DNA of 64,000 nt from Aureitalea sp. L0-47. GTDB taxonomy: Bacteria > Bacteroidota > Bacteroidia > Flavobacteriales > Flavobacteriaceae. This document shows positions 46,607 through 55,569 of the stretch, in pieces; positions within the stretch are counted from its first letter, which is position 1; each line of letters starts with the position of its first letter. Below the pieces are notes generated by a model. It was given only the letters and a program-made list of their open reading frames with translations. It was not told where the DNA came from and ran no database searches. Made by a program: the position numbers and the translations under genes. The stretch covers positions 1 through 64,000 of the forward strand of contig NZ_JAFMTQ010000008.1 of NCBI RefSeq assembly GCF_026126405.1. Direction: 5' to 3'.

Positions 46607-48520
46607 ATGATAAAAAAAAGATTGCATATAGTTAAAGCTTTCTTTGCTTTGAATGTAATTTTCTTTTCGACTTTATGCGCTCAGCAGAGGTATGCTGTAG
46701 CAGATATTCCGTCAGAATTGTTGAAAAATTCCAGTGCTGTGATTCGGGATAATTCGAAATCCGTGGAGTTGATATCGGAAGATCAGATGAGAGTATCCGA
46801 GAAAACGGTGATTACGGTTTTAAACAAAAAGGGACTTGCCACCATACAGCCATGGGTAAGCTACGATGAAGATACTTCCGTGGAACTAGTTGAGGCAAAA
46901 GTCTATGATAAAAATGGTACAATAATCAAGGAATTTCAAGAAAAGGATTTTCAGGACGTGAGCGCTACAGGTTCTAACCTTTATTCCGACAGCCGCATGA
47001 AGGTGCTGGATTTCACACCGGCCTTTTACCCCTTTACTTTTGAATTTAAACGTGACTGGCGTTCATCCTCTACTTCGTTTCTTCCACTTTGGGTGCCAAA
47101 CCCATTTACTGGTGTAGGTCTGGAACGCTCAAAATATGTACTTAAAAATCCATCAAGAATACCTTTGAACCCTCGTGTTTACAACCTGGTTGGCAGAGAG
47201 GTAGAAACAATTGTATCAGATGAATTGATCTCTTATGAAGTAAGAGATCTTCCTGCTATCGAACAAGAGAAAATGGGTCCGCATTATACAGAATTTCTAC
47301 CGATGGTTAGGATTGCTCCATCCCGTTTTGTGCTAAAAGGTAAGAGGGCCAGTATTTCGAATTGGAAAGACTTTGGATTATGGCAGTATCGGCAATTGTT
47401 AAATGGGAGGCGTGAATTGCCTCAGTCCACTATTGCTCGCGTAAAATCGCTGGTGCTTGGCATAGATGATCCACGGGAAAAGGCTCGGATAATTTATGAG
47501 TACATGCAATCCAGGACGCGCTATGTTAGCGTTCAGATTGGGATAGGGGGCTGGCAGCCAACTCTCGCCTCAGAAGTTGATAAATTAGGCTACGGTGATT
47601 GTAAAGGCCTAACAAATTATACGATGGCTCTGTTTGAGAGCCAGGGGATAGAATCCTATTATACAATAGTAAATTCGGGTCCAAATGGCCAGGATATTGA
47701 TGAGCAATTTGTAGCACTTCAAGGTAACCATGTGATCCTCACCCTTCCATTTGAAGATGAACGAGTGTTTCTGGAGTGCACAAACCAGGATGCGCCGTTC
47801 AACTATTTAGGGGTGCATACAGACAACAGGAAAGTCTTGATGGTCACCCCGGAAGGAGGCGTAATAATAAATACGCATGAGTACAGTGAAGAGGATAACC
47901 TGGAGAGGATCACGGGGCAGGCGTCCCTTGAAGAGTCGCTTTTAGTGACAGGTGAGATTCTTCAGGCGTCATCGGGTGTTTCTTATCATTTCAGGTACGG
48001 TCTGAAAGACGCCAAGGCAGACGAACAGGATTCTTCATACAAGAATACCTGGTCTCATTTAAATGATCTTCGACTGGATAATATTGAATTCAGAAATGAC
48101 AAGGAAAATATTGTTTTCGAGGAGTCCTTGAAATTCGAAACAGCAGGTTATTGTTCAAAAGCGGGAGACCGAATCTTGTTGAATCCCAACTTGTTCAGGC
48201 GACTAAAGAACATTCCTTCAAAGAGTAAAAAACGGACCCAACCTGTTGTGATAAAGCGGGGCTATACCGAACGCGATGAGATTAGATGGGCAATCCCGGA
48301 AAATTACAATGTGGAGTCTGTTTTCGAACAAATAGAGATCAACTCACAATTTGGTACCTACAAAGCAGAGCTGGTTAAAGATGGAGATGATTTTTTGTAT
48401 AAACGAGAGTTCATACTGAATTCAGGAAGGCACCCTAAGGAAACATTTAACGAATATGTAGATTTTATTAAGGAAGTCGCAAAGCGAGACCGATCTAAAA
48501 TTGTATTAATAAAGAAATGA
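46607..48520 (+). CDS. DUF3857 and transglutaminase-like protein
   Basis: A 637-residue exported protein. Its signal peptide (about residues 1-25) ends at a CAQ-type site. The DUF3857 region covers residues 50-230 (ISEDQMRVSEKTVITVLNKKG). A transglutaminase-like core follows, with the catalytic Cys in GYGDCKGLTNYTMAL near residue 331 and a His in GNHVILTLP near 376. A beta-rich C-terminal domain completes it. Flavobacteria often carry such proteins with outer-membrane or polysaccharide systems; the substrate is unknown. It starts 17 nt after dtd. Confidence 0.85.
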   Translation: MIKKRLHIVKAFFALNVIFFSTLCAQQRYAVADIPSELLKNSSAVIRDNSKSVELISEDQMRVSEKTVITVLNKKGLATIQPWVSYDEDTSVELVEAKVYDKNGTIIKEFQEKDFQDVSATGSNLYSDSRMKVLDFTPAFYPFTFEFKRDWRSSSTSFLPLWVPNPFTGVGLERSKYVLKNPSRIPLNPRVYNLVGREVETIVSDELISYEVRDLPAIEQEKMGPHYTEFLPMVRIAPSRFVLKGKRASISNWKDFGLWQYRQLLNGRRELPQSTIARVKSLVLGIDDPREKARIIYEYMQSRTRYVSVQIGIGGWQPTLASEVDKLGYGDCKGLTNYTMALFESQGIESYYTIVNSGPNGQDIDEQFVALQGNHVILTLPFEDERVFLECTNQDAPFNYLGVHTDNRKVLMVTPEGGVIINTHEYSEEDNLERITGQASLEESLLVTGEILQASSGVSYHFRYGLKDAKADEQDSSYKNTWSHLNDLRLDNIEFRNDKENIVFEESLKFETAGYCSKAGDRILLNPNLFRRLKNIPSKSKKRTQPVVIKRGYTERDEIRWAIPENYNVESVFEQIEINSQFGTYKAELVKDGDDFLYKREFILNSGRHPKETFNEYVDFIKEVAKRDRSKIVLIKK

Positions 48521-48634
48521 TTAGGGAATTGGTGATTTTAATCGATAAATTACCTTTGTAAAATAGTACTTTGGATGAGGGAATTGCTCATATTCAAATA
48601 TTGGTAGGTAAAAGTGATCAGATAAATTGAACGT

Positions 48635-48961
48635 ATGGAACTAAAGAATTCGCAGCAGGCGGTGGACGAGTGGATCAAGGAACATGGAGTGCGTTATTTT
48701 AATGAACTCACGAACATGGCGCAGTTAACTGAAGAAGTAGGAGAAGTGGCCAGGATCATCGCACGCAGGTACGGTGAACAGAGCGAAAAGGAAAGCGACA
48801 AAGGGAAAGACCTGGGGGAAGAGCTGGCAGATGTTGTTTTTGTGGTTCTTTGCCTGGCGAATCAAACAGGTGTGGACCTCGAGGCTGCCTTTTACAAAAA
48901 ATTGAATAAAAAGACCGCACGTGACCACGACCGTCATCACGGAAATAAAAAACTTAACTAA
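48635..48961 (+). CDS. MazG-like nucleotide pyrophosphohydrolase
   Basis: A 108-residue all-alpha NTP-PPase. The metal-binding acidic motifs are EEVGEVARIIARR (E-x-x-E) near residue 34 and EELADVVFVVLCLAN (E-x-x-D) near 68. It hydrolyses nucleoside triphosphates to the monophosphate; the preferred substrate is not readable. Its stop overlaps the next ATG by one base (TAATG), and that gene overlaps aroA, giving a coupled three-gene unit. Confidence 0.92.
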   Translation: MELKNSQQAVDEWIKEHGVRYFNELTNMAQLTEEVGEVARIIARRYGEQSEKESDKGKDLGEELADVVFVVLCLANQTGVDLEAAFYKKLNKKTARDHDRHHGNKKLN

Positions 48962-49203
48962 TGTTCAAACGTGTAATTTCAACTCCCGGTTTCTGGAGGT
49001 CGGTAATATCCCTGGCAGTCGCATTCGCTGTACTTTTCATAGTGATCAAATGGGCTATTGATCGCTTCTCTTTTGCATTCCTTACGGAACAAAATCCGAT
49101 TCTATTCATCGGAGGTGTGCTTGGTGCAGGACTGGTATATGGCTTTTTTGTTACCTACGGAAAATTCAATGCACGGCTTAAGAAGGAAGATCAGAAAAAA
49201 TGA
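48961..49203 (+). CDS. Small two-helix membrane protein
   Basis: An 80-residue protein with two hydrophobic helices at about residues 13-31 (SVISLAVAFAVLFIVIKWA) and 44-65 (PILFIGGVLGAGLVYGFFVTY), and a basic tail (KFNARLKKEDQKK). It is a conserved-looking neighbour of mazG and aroA in flavobacterial genomes, coupled by overlaps to both (1 nt and 4 nt). The function is unknown. Confidence 0.8.
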   Translation: MFKRVISTPGFWRSVISLAVAFAVLFIVIKWAIDRFSFAFLTEQNPILFIGGVLGAGLVYGFFVTYGKFNARLKKEDQKK

Positions 49204-50441
49204 CCGTTAAACTATGCAGGGATCATAACTGGGTGCCGAATACGCCCGTCGTAGAGATCACGGGCTCCAAGAGTGAATCAAATCGCCTTCTGATCCTTCA
49301 GTCGATCTATCCGGAAATCAGGATCAATAATCTATCCAATAGTGACGACACTCGTATTCTCCAATCTGCACTTTCAGAAGAGAATAAAGAGGAGATCGAT
49401 ATTAATCACGCTGGAACTGCAATGCGCTTTCTCACTGCCCTGCTCGCCTCACAACCGGGTAAAAAAGTGGTTCTTACTGGTAGTGAACGAATGAAGGAAC
49501 GTCCCATTGCCATTCTCGTGGATGCACTTCGAGAGTTAGGAGCTAATATTTTTTATATTGAAAAGGAAGGTTATCCACCTCTATCTATTAAAGGGGCCGG
49601 ACTTCGCTCCGGGATTATTAAAATTGCTGCAGGTACCAGCAGCCAATACATTTCGGCGCTGATGCTTATCGCACCGTCGCTTCCCCAGGGCCTTGAACTG
49701 CAACTCCAGGGTGAAGTTACCTCGCTCCCGTATATCCAAATGACGGCGGCATTGCTAAGACAAATTGGTTGCCGGGTTGTTTTTTCTGAAAATAGGATCA
49801 TCATACCACATCTTAGTTCTTCCGAAAGTATTGAACTCACTGTCGAGTCTGATTGGAGCTCTGCATCGTATTACTACAGTCTTGTGGCACTTTCTGAAGA
49901 TCTTTCGGTTAAGTTGAAGAGTTACCGGGAGGAAAGTCTTCAGGGTGATTCTGCGCTGATAACCATTTATGAGAAACTAGGAGTTAGGACGAGTTTCCAT
50001 CCTTCAGATCAATCAATGATACTGTCGAAAACAGGCGTTATTCCTTCGGATAAGATCGAGCTTGATCTCAACAAAACTCCTGATATTGCACAAACGATCG
50101 CAGTAACATGTTTTGGCCTCGGTCTCGAATGTGAGCTAAGGGGTTTGCATACGCTAAAGATCAAGGAGACCGATCGGCTCCAGGCCCTTAAAACAGAATT
50201 GGAAAAATTGGGAGCATCGATTCGAATAACTGATGATTCCCTCCATCTACTGGCTTCAGAAAAGATAAATTCCGAAGTAAATGTAAAGACCTACCACGAT
50301 CATCGTATGGCGATGGCATTTGCTCCGTTGGCACTTAAGACTACCCTATTTGTAGAAGATTCAGGGGTCGTTTCGAAATCCTATCCGGGGTTCTGGGATG
50401 ACCTGTCTCTAGTAGGGATTCGGAGTGATTTCGAAATATAA
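49200..50441 (+). CDS. aroA: 3-phosphoshikimate 1-carboxyvinyltransferase (EPSP synthase)
   Basis: A 413-residue shikimate-pathway enzyme joining shikimate-3-phosphate and PEP. It has GSKSESNRLLIL near residue 22, HAGTAMRFLTALLA near 76, and ERMKERPIAILVDALRELGA near 99, with the inhibitor/PEP-site Lys and Arg. A late KIKETDRLQALKTEL near 320 and YHDHRMAMAFAP near 363 complete the site. It overlaps the small membrane protein gene by 4 nt (ATGA). Confidence 0.95.
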   Translation: MTVKLCRDHNWVPNTPVVEITGSKSESNRLLILQSIYPEIRINNLSNSDDTRILQSALSEENKEEIDINHAGTAMRFLTALLASQPGKKVVLTGSERMKERPIAILVDALRELGANIFYIEKEGYPPLSIKGAGLRSGIIKIAAGTSSQYISALMLIAPSLPQGLELQLQGEVTSLPYIQMTAALLRQIGCRVVFSENRIIIPHLSSSESIELTVESDWSSASYYYSLVALSEDLSVKLKSYREESLQGDSALITIYEKLGVRTSFHPSDQSMILSKTGVIPSDKIELDLNKTPDIAQTIAVTCFGLGLECELRGLHTLKIKETDRLQALKTELEKLGASIRITDDSLHLLASEKINSEVNVKTYHDHRMAMAFAPLALKTTLFVEDSGVVSKSYPGFWDDLSLVGIRSDFEI

Positions 50442-50453
50442 ATTCCGATTTAC

Positions 50454-50485
50454 TTGACAACCCCTGTTCTGAGATTGTATATTTG
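50454..50485 (+). promoter_or_regulatory. Promoter of queA
   Basis: TTGACA begins at 50454 and TATATTTG is at 50478-50485, an exact TAnnTTTG with 21 nt between TTG and TA. It is one of the clearest Bacteroidetes-type promoters in the window. Confidence 0.75.
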
Positions 50486-50519
50486 CAGCTTTTGACTATA
50501 AATCCGCTTACTTATGGGA

Positions 50520-51569
50520 ATGAAACTCTCAAATTTTAATTTCGATCTACCCACTGAAATGCTGGCAGAATATCCCGCAGCCAACCGGGATGAAGCTAGG
50601 CTTATGGTATTAGATCGAAATGCCAAGACGATTGAACATAAAATGTTTAAGGACCTGATCGATTATTTCAAAGAAGATGATGTATTGGTCTTGAACAATA
50701 CAAAAGTCTTCCCGGCACGATTGTTCGGAAATAAGGAAAAGACCGGTGCTCGCATCGAAGTGTTCCTTTTGAGAGAATTGAATCCTGAAACCCGTCTATG
50801 GGATGTGCTCGTAGATCCTGCGCGTAAGATCAGGATTGGAAATAAGCTGTACTTCGGAGAGGATGAGTCCCTGGTTGCTGAGGTGATCGACAATACAACT
50901 TCCAGAGGAAGAACGCTGCGTTTTCTGTTCGATGGTTCCTATGAAGAATTCAGAAACAAGCTGAACGAACTGGGTGAGACTCCATTGCCAAAATATATCA
51001 AGCGTGATGTAGAGCCGGAAGATGCGGAGCGATACCAGACGATCTTTGCAAAAAATGAAGGAGCAGTTGCAGCTCCAACGGCAGGATTGCACTTTTCAAA
51101 GCATTTGTTGAAGCGTCTCGAAATTAAAGGGGTGAATTTTGCTGAATTAACACTGCATGTGGGATTAGGAACATTCAGTCCTGTTGAAGTGGAAGACCTT
51201 TCCAAACACAAAATGGATTCTGAAGAGATAATAATTCCGGCCGATGCTGTAGATATCATCAATAGGGGAATAGCTGAAAAACGCAGAGTTTGTGCTGTTG
51301 GGACAACAGTGATGAGAGCTTTGGAAAGCTCTGTTTCATCAAACAACACCCTGAATGCTTACAGTGGCTGGACCAATAAATTTATCTTTCCTCCCTATGA
51401 TTTCAGTATCGCAAATAGCATGGTAACCAACTTCCATACGCCTAAATCTACTTTGCTTATGATGGTTGCCGCATTTGCCGGACACGAATTCGTGAAGGAG
51501 GCCTATGCAGAAGCTATTAAGGAGAAATACAGGTTTTATTCCTACGGCGACGCAATGTTGATCATTTAA
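50520..51569 (+). CDS. queA: S-adenosylmethionine:tRNA ribosyltransferase-isomerase
   Basis: A 349-residue enzyme (351 if the ATG two codons upstream at 50514 is used) adding the epoxycyclopentane precursor of queuosine to tRNA. It starts [20 protein letters not shown]. Family motifs include [36 protein letters not shown] near residue 183 and [13 protein letters not shown] near 208. It is monocistronic between a strong promoter and a terminator. Confidence 0.95.
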   Translation: MKLSNFNFDLPTEMLAEYPAANRDEARLMVLDRNAKTIEHKMFKDLIDYFKEDDVLVLNNTKVFPARLFGNKEKTGARIEVFLLRELNPETRLWDVLVDPARKIRIGNKLYFGEDESLVAEVIDNTTSRGRTLRFLFDGSYEEFRNKLNELGETPLPKYIKRDVEPEDAERYQTIFAKNEGAVAAPTAGLHFSKHLLKRLEIKGVNFAELTLHVGLGTFSPVEVEDLSKHKMDSEEIIIPADAVDIINRGIAEKRRVCAVGTTVMRALESSVSSNNTLNAYSGWTNKFIFPPYDFSIANSMVTNFHTPKSTLLMMVAAFAGHEFVKEAYAEAIKEKYRFYSYGDAMLII

Positions 51570-51575
51570 AAACAT

Positions 51576-51600
51576 AAACCCGGTACTGCCGGGTTTTTTT
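51576..51600 (+). terminator. Rho-independent terminator after queA
   Basis: AAACCCGG (51576-51583) pairs with CCGGGTTT (51589-51596) across a five-base loop, ending in seven T. Confidence 0.92.
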
Positions 51601-51678
51601 ATATTCTTTATTTTGATTTTCAAAAATCAAAATAAAAGGGTACTTTAGTATGCTTAGAGAGCAACTAATCAATCCTTT

Positions 51679-53334
51679 ATGAGAAAAGTTTTACTTTACT
51701 TTTTTCTTTTTTCGATAATCATTACTTCCTTCGCTCAGGAAGGGCAGGACTATTATCCGGTTAGTTGGGAGCACAATCTACGTTCGGTAACACCTATCGA
51801 ACTGTCTCCTTTGGACCTTACGCAGATTCATCAGCAGGATTTAATCAATGACAGAGATAAGAGTTTACCCTGGCGTTATGGAGTAAACAGGTCTTTGCAA
51901 ATCGACATTCAGCAACAAGGGGAATTAACCGTCTTACCAAATGGTGATAAAGTTTGGCAAATGGCCATTCATTCACCCGAGGCGATCAATTTAAGCGTAA
52001 ACTTCAGGGAACTCTACATGCCACAAGGCGGTAGGTTGCATTTTTTCAATGACGACGGTACAGACCTTTCCCGGACTTATACACAAAACAGCAATAGGCC
52101 CGACCTACGATTAGGGTCCTGGTTTGTGGAGGGGGATATTATTAGGATAGAATACTTCGAGCCAGCAGTGGTTCAAGAGGATGCAAGTTTGCTATTGGAA
52201 GGCCTAATCCATGGATATAGGATGGGACAGGTAACTACCTTTGTCGATGGCATGAGGGGCCTCAATGACTCCGGAGATTGTAATTACGACGTAAACTGCC
52301 CTATTGGAGAGGATTTCGACGATAAGAAGGACCTTGTAAAAAAGGCAGTTGCCCTTCTTAATCTTGGCAACGGGTACCTTTGTTCGGCCGTACTGATGAA
52401 CAATACGGCGAGAGATAAAACACCTTTCTTACTAACAGGAAACCATTGTTTAGAAAATAGTGATCCGGCGCTTTGGTCGGTACGCTTTAATTGGGTAAGT
52501 CCGAACCCCGTCTGCGGAACAGAAGGCGACAGTGGAGATATTCAGACAAATTTTACCATGAGTGGTGCCGAATTGAAGGCAAATAATTCTCTCAGCGATT
52601 TTGCGCTGGTTGAACTCTTCGATGAAATACCAGGTACATGGGACGTTGCATTCGCCGGTTGGGATAATACGGACGAAATACCCTTATTTGAAGTAGGTAT
52701 TCACCACCCGAACGGTGATATCATGAAGGTGTGTCGTGATGATAGCGGTGCTATTAAAGAGAACGCCAACGGTACCGAGGTTTGGTTGATAAAAGGTGTT
52801 TCGGTGGGTAATGGAGACGGATGGGAAATAGGAACTACCGAGAGCGGGTCATCAGGATCGCCCTTGTTCAACGAATCCGGACACGTAATCGGCCAATTAT
52901 ACGCCGGGCAAGCTTTCTGTGAAGGAACCCAGAATAACGGTGATTACGATATTTATGGCAGGTTTGGTATTTCGTGGAACGCAGGCCCTGATGCCAACAG
53001 CAGACTAATGGAATGGCTTGATCCGGATGGAACAGGTCAATCTACTGTAGACACTATGCAGAACATACTTTCTGTACAGGACAATGTGTTAACAGGTCAA
53101 TTGAGCATATATCCAAACCCAGCCTCTACACAAATTACTGTAGAAAACTCAAGATACCCGAACCTGGTGTATCGCTTCTACACAGTAACGGGGCAAATGC
53201 TTTCCAGCGGATCTTTGTCCAGTACAATGAATATGATAAGCGTGGAATCTTACACCAGGGGTGTCTATTTCCTTCACCTTATCGACGAAGATAGTGGTGC
53301 CGATATCACTAAGAAGATCATCATTAACCGCTAA
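51679..53334 (+). CDS. Trypsin-like serine endopeptidase with type A T9SS sorting domain
   Basis: A 551-residue secreted protease. After the signal peptide (residues 1-19, ending in SFAQ) comes a pro-region of about 180 residues. The catalytic domain carries His in LLTGNHCLEN near 254, Asp in LSDFALVELF near 306 and Ser in ESGSSGSPLFN near 392. The arrangement and the Cys-rich start (GDCNYDVNCP) resemble lysyl endopeptidase (protease I) of the S1 family. The last 80 residues (LSIYPNPAS to KKIIINR) are the Por-type secretion C-terminal domain, so it leaves the cell by T9SS and is probably attached to the surface or released. Confidence 0.9.
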   Translation: MRKVLLYFFLFSIIITSFAQEGQDYYPVSWEHNLRSVTPIELSPLDLTQIHQQDLINDRDKSLPWRYGVNRSLQIDIQQQGELTVLPNGDKVWQMAIHSPEAINLSVNFRELYMPQGGRLHFFNDDGTDLSRTYTQNSNRPDLRLGSWFVEGDIIRIEYFEPAVVQEDASLLLEGLIHGYRMGQVTTFVDGMRGLNDSGDCNYDVNCPIGEDFDDKKDLVKKAVALLNLGNGYLCSAVLMNNTARDKTPFLLTGNHCLENSDPALWSVRFNWVSPNPVCGTEGDSGDIQTNFTMSGAELKANNSLSDFALVELFDEIPGTWDVAFAGWDNTDEIPLFEVGIHHPNGDIMKVCRDDSGAIKENANGTEVWLIKGVSVGNGDGWEIGTTESGSSGSPLFNESGHVIGQLYAGQAFCEGTQNNGDYDIYGRFGISWNAGPDANSRLMEWLDPDGTGQSTVDTMQNILSVQDNVLTGQLSIYPNPASTQITVENSRYPNLVYRFYTVTGQMLSSGSLSSTMNMISVESYTRGVYFLHLIDEDSGADITKKIIINR

Positions 53335-53394
53335 GTTTCATCATTACTTTCTCTTACTTCTCCCTCTGCAATACTGAAGTAACTAATTATGTGG

Positions 53395-53402
53395 TATTTT
53401 TG
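53395..53402 (+). promoter_or_regulatory. -7 element of rlmN, nearly leaderless
   Basis: TATTTTTG, an exact TAnnTTTG, ends 7 nt before the ATG at 53410. An upstream in-frame ATG at 53389 lies before the promoter and cannot be the start. Confidence 0.6.
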
Positions 53403-53409
53403 CAGCCAC

Positions 53410-54450
53410 ATGAGTTCGGCAAAGAAAGACATACGGGCATTGTCCAAAAAGGAATTACAGGATTTTTTCATCGGTATTGGTGATAAGAAGTTCCGAGGTG
53501 ACCAGGTATATGAGTGGCTTTGGAACAAAGGGGTACACAGTTTCGAGGATATGACGAATATCTCTAAGGACACCCGGGCACAGCTTGAAGAACGTTTTGT
53601 GATCAACCATATTAAGGTGGATAGCCTGCAGAAAAGCACTGATGGCACCATTAAGAACGCGGTTCGATTACACGATGGATATGTGGTGGAGTCGGTTTTG
53701 ATCCCTACGGAATCCAGGACCACGGCCTGCGTTTCTTCACAGGTAGGATGCAGTTTGGATTGTAAATTCTGTGCTACGGCAAAGCTCAAACGAATGCGCA
53801 ACTTAAACCCGGATGAGATCTATGACCAGGTGGTGGCTATCCATAGGGAAAGTATACTATACCATGACCGGCCACTGTCCAATATAGTTTTCATGGGAAT
53901 GGGGGAGCCGTTGATGAATTATAAGAATGTCCTCAAGTCTGTTGAGATGATAACTTCGGACGAAGGCCTGGGGATGTCACCCAAACGTATTACCGTATCA
54001 ACTTCAGGAGTACCAAAGATGATCCGGAAATTGGCGGACGATGAGGTGAAGTTCAACCTGGCGGTCTCTCTCCACTCGGCGATTCAGGAAACCAGGGAGC
54101 AGATCATGCCGTTCGCAAAACAGTTTACTCTTACTGATCTTAGGGATGCTTTGGAATATTGGTATTCTAAAACAAAACGGCGTATTACCTATGAATATGT
54201 AGTTTGGAAAGATGTAAACGACACAGATGCCGATATCAAGGCACTCATTCAGTTCTGTAAGTATGTCCCTTGTAAAGTAAATCTGATTGAATATAACCCT
54301 ATCGACGATGGGGAATTCCAGCAAGCCAGCGACGAGGCCATCAATCGTTACATAAGTGGGCTAGAGTCTCAGAGAATTCCGGTAACGGTGAGACGCAGCA
54401 GGGGAAAGGACATAGATGCTGCCTGCGGACAACTGGCGAATAAATCCTAA
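53410..54450 (+). CDS. rlmN: Dual-specificity 23S rRNA/tRNA adenine-C2 methyltransferase
   Basis: A 346-residue radical SAM enzyme methylating A2503 of 23S rRNA and A37 of some tRNAs. The radical SAM triad is C-S-L-D-C-K-F-C, just after CVSSQVG near residue 110. MGMGEPLMNYKN follows near 162. The second catalytic Cys is in DAACGQL near the C-terminus. The start is ATG 53410 (MSSAKKDIRALSKKEL), chosen because the -7 element excludes the upstream ATG. Confidence 0.96.
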   Translation: MSSAKKDIRALSKKELQDFFIGIGDKKFRGDQVYEWLWNKGVHSFEDMTNISKDTRAQLEERFVINHIKVDSLQKSTDGTIKNAVRLHDGYVVESVLIPTESRTTACVSSQVGCSLDCKFCATAKLKRMRNLNPDEIYDQVVAIHRESILYHDRPLSNIVFMGMGEPLMNYKNVLKSVEMITSDEGLGMSPKRITVSTSGVPKMIRKLADDEVKFNLAVSLHSAIQETREQIMPFAKQFTLTDLRDALEYWYSKTKRRITYEYVVWKDVNDTDADIKALIQFCKYVPCKVNLIEYNPIDDGEFQQASDEAINRYISGLESQRIPVTVRRSRGKDIDAACGQLANKS

Positions 54451-54463
54451 TATGATATTAAAT

Positions 54464-54491
54464 AAAAAAGCGGCCCTAAAGCCGCTTTTTT
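54464..54491. terminator. Bidirectional terminator
   Basis: AAAAAAGCGGC-CCTAAA-GCCGCTTTTTT is symmetric, with A-run and T-run on either side. It serves convergent rlmN and the minus-strand gene at 54508. Confidence 0.93.
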
Positions 54492-54507
54492 AAAATTTGA
54501 ATTGTGA

Positions 54508-55302
54508 TTATCTCACAAATTTGATTGTCTTACGTGTTCCTTCTATGGAAACTGTTGCAAGATAAATTCCAGACTTCAAGGCTGAAACATCGATTACCTC
54601 AGAAGTTGAAGATAATTGTCGATTGATCACTTGCTGTCCCAGAACGTTGTGAATGGTTATTTCCTCCATTACATTAGCTGCAGAAAGGTTTAGACTGTTC
54701 TCTGTAACGAAATAATTGAAGTTGTTGAAAGCCTGATCTCCCAAACCTAAGCTTCCCATATCACCTGCATTGATCGCAGTGTCTGGAGTAGCTTCGAAAG
54801 CGTAGTCAAGTACAGTAAAGTTTGAACTGTCGGCGATGTCAACACGTACCCAAGCATAGTGAGTTGTTCCTCCACCAGCATCGAATTTTACGCCAAGATA
54901 TCCTTCACCAGTCCCGCAAAACGCACTACCAGCATATCCAACTCCTGCACAGAAAGACGCACCTCCACTATAGAAAGTAAGGGCACCATCGATTGGGGTT
55001 CCATATGAAAGATTAGAAGCATAAAGATATCCATTACTATTTGCTACTACACCGTTTGGTCCTACGGTATTTGCTTGAACAAGCTCATAATTACCGTTGT
55101 TAGATTGCAGGATAGTCACATCATCAACGGAATCTCCGTCAAAGTCGATAGCAAAACTATCTCCAAGTCCACCTACAAAATCTGGATCCACATCCGTGTA
55201 AACTACTTGCCCTGTAGCATCCGCTACACCAGCAATGGCAAGCGATAAGGCACCATATTTGGCAATTCTTTTACCTAGGTTGTTTTTCGTAATTTTAGTC
55301 AT
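54508..55302 (-). CDS. T9SS type A cargo protein of unknown function
   Basis: A 264-residue secreted protein with a long basic signal region (residues 1-31, GALSLAIAGVADATGQ). The middle contains a calcium-type D-F-D-G-D-S-V-D-D-V motif near residue 52, a Gly-rich beta section with C-A-G-V-G-Y and C-G-T-G-E-G-Y, and HYAWVRVDI near 147. Residues about 190-264 are a Por secretion C-terminal domain (VMEEITIHNVLGQQVINRQ, then SGIYLATV and KTIKFVR). It resembles small PEP/T9SS surface proteins. The function is unknown. A TACATTTA -7 lies at 55379-55386 on the minus strand. Confidence 0.85.
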   Translation of the reverse strand: MTKITKNNLGKRIAKYGALSLAIAGVADATGQVVYTDVDPDFVGGLGDSFAIDFDGDSVDDVTILQSNNGNYELVQANTVGPNGVVANSNGYLYASNLSYGTPIDGALTFYSGGASFCAGVGYAGSAFCGTGEGYLGVKFDAGGGTTHYAWVRVDIADSSNFTVLDYAFEATPDTAINAGDMGSLGLGDQAFNNFNYFVTENSLNLSAANVMEEITIHNVLGQQVINRQLSSTSEVIDVSALKSGIYLATVSIEGTRKTIKFVR

Positions 55303-55378
55303 ATTAATTTTAGGTTTTGCGAGTTATCTTTTGTTTTTTTACGAAAAAAATAACTCAGGTTTAAAAATTGGTTTGGAG

Positions 55379-55406
55379 TAAATGTATTAAATCCAACCTA
55401 CTATTG
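55379..55406. promoter_or_regulatory. Divergent -7 elements
   Basis: On the minus strand TACATTTA (55379-55386) serves the T9SS cargo gene. On the plus strand TACTATTG (55399-55406) lies 17 nt before the 48-residue ORF. The two promoters overlap in this short stretch. Confidence 0.4.
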
Positions 55407-55422
55407 CAAAAATTTAGAGGAA

Positions 55423-55569
55423 ATGAAGAAAAAAAAGCGAGAAATAGATTTTTCAAATATGCCGCTTAGTAGTTCTCTTGGTCACCTGGCTTACGGAGAT
55501 CTTGCCTTTACTGCCTGGCGAAAATTAAAGAAAGAACAAAACCTGAATGAAGAATATGAAAAGGAATAA
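55423..55569 (+). CDS. 48-residue small protein upstream of the phosphatase fusion
   Basis: An ORF encoding MKKKKREIDFSNMPLSSSLG, then HLAYGDLAFTAWRKLK and KEQNLNEEYEKE. It is preceded by GAGGAA and a -7 candidate, so it looks like the true first gene of this unit. It has no signal peptide or membrane helix; it is basic at the start and acidic at the end. Its stop lies 20 nt inside the next gene (23-nt overlap), suggesting translational coupling. It is too short for common gene finders. The function is unknown, perhaps as a partner or leader of the large enzyme. Confidence 0.65.
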   Translation: MKKKKREIDFSNMPLSSSLGHLAYGDLAFTAWRKLKKEQNLNEEYEKE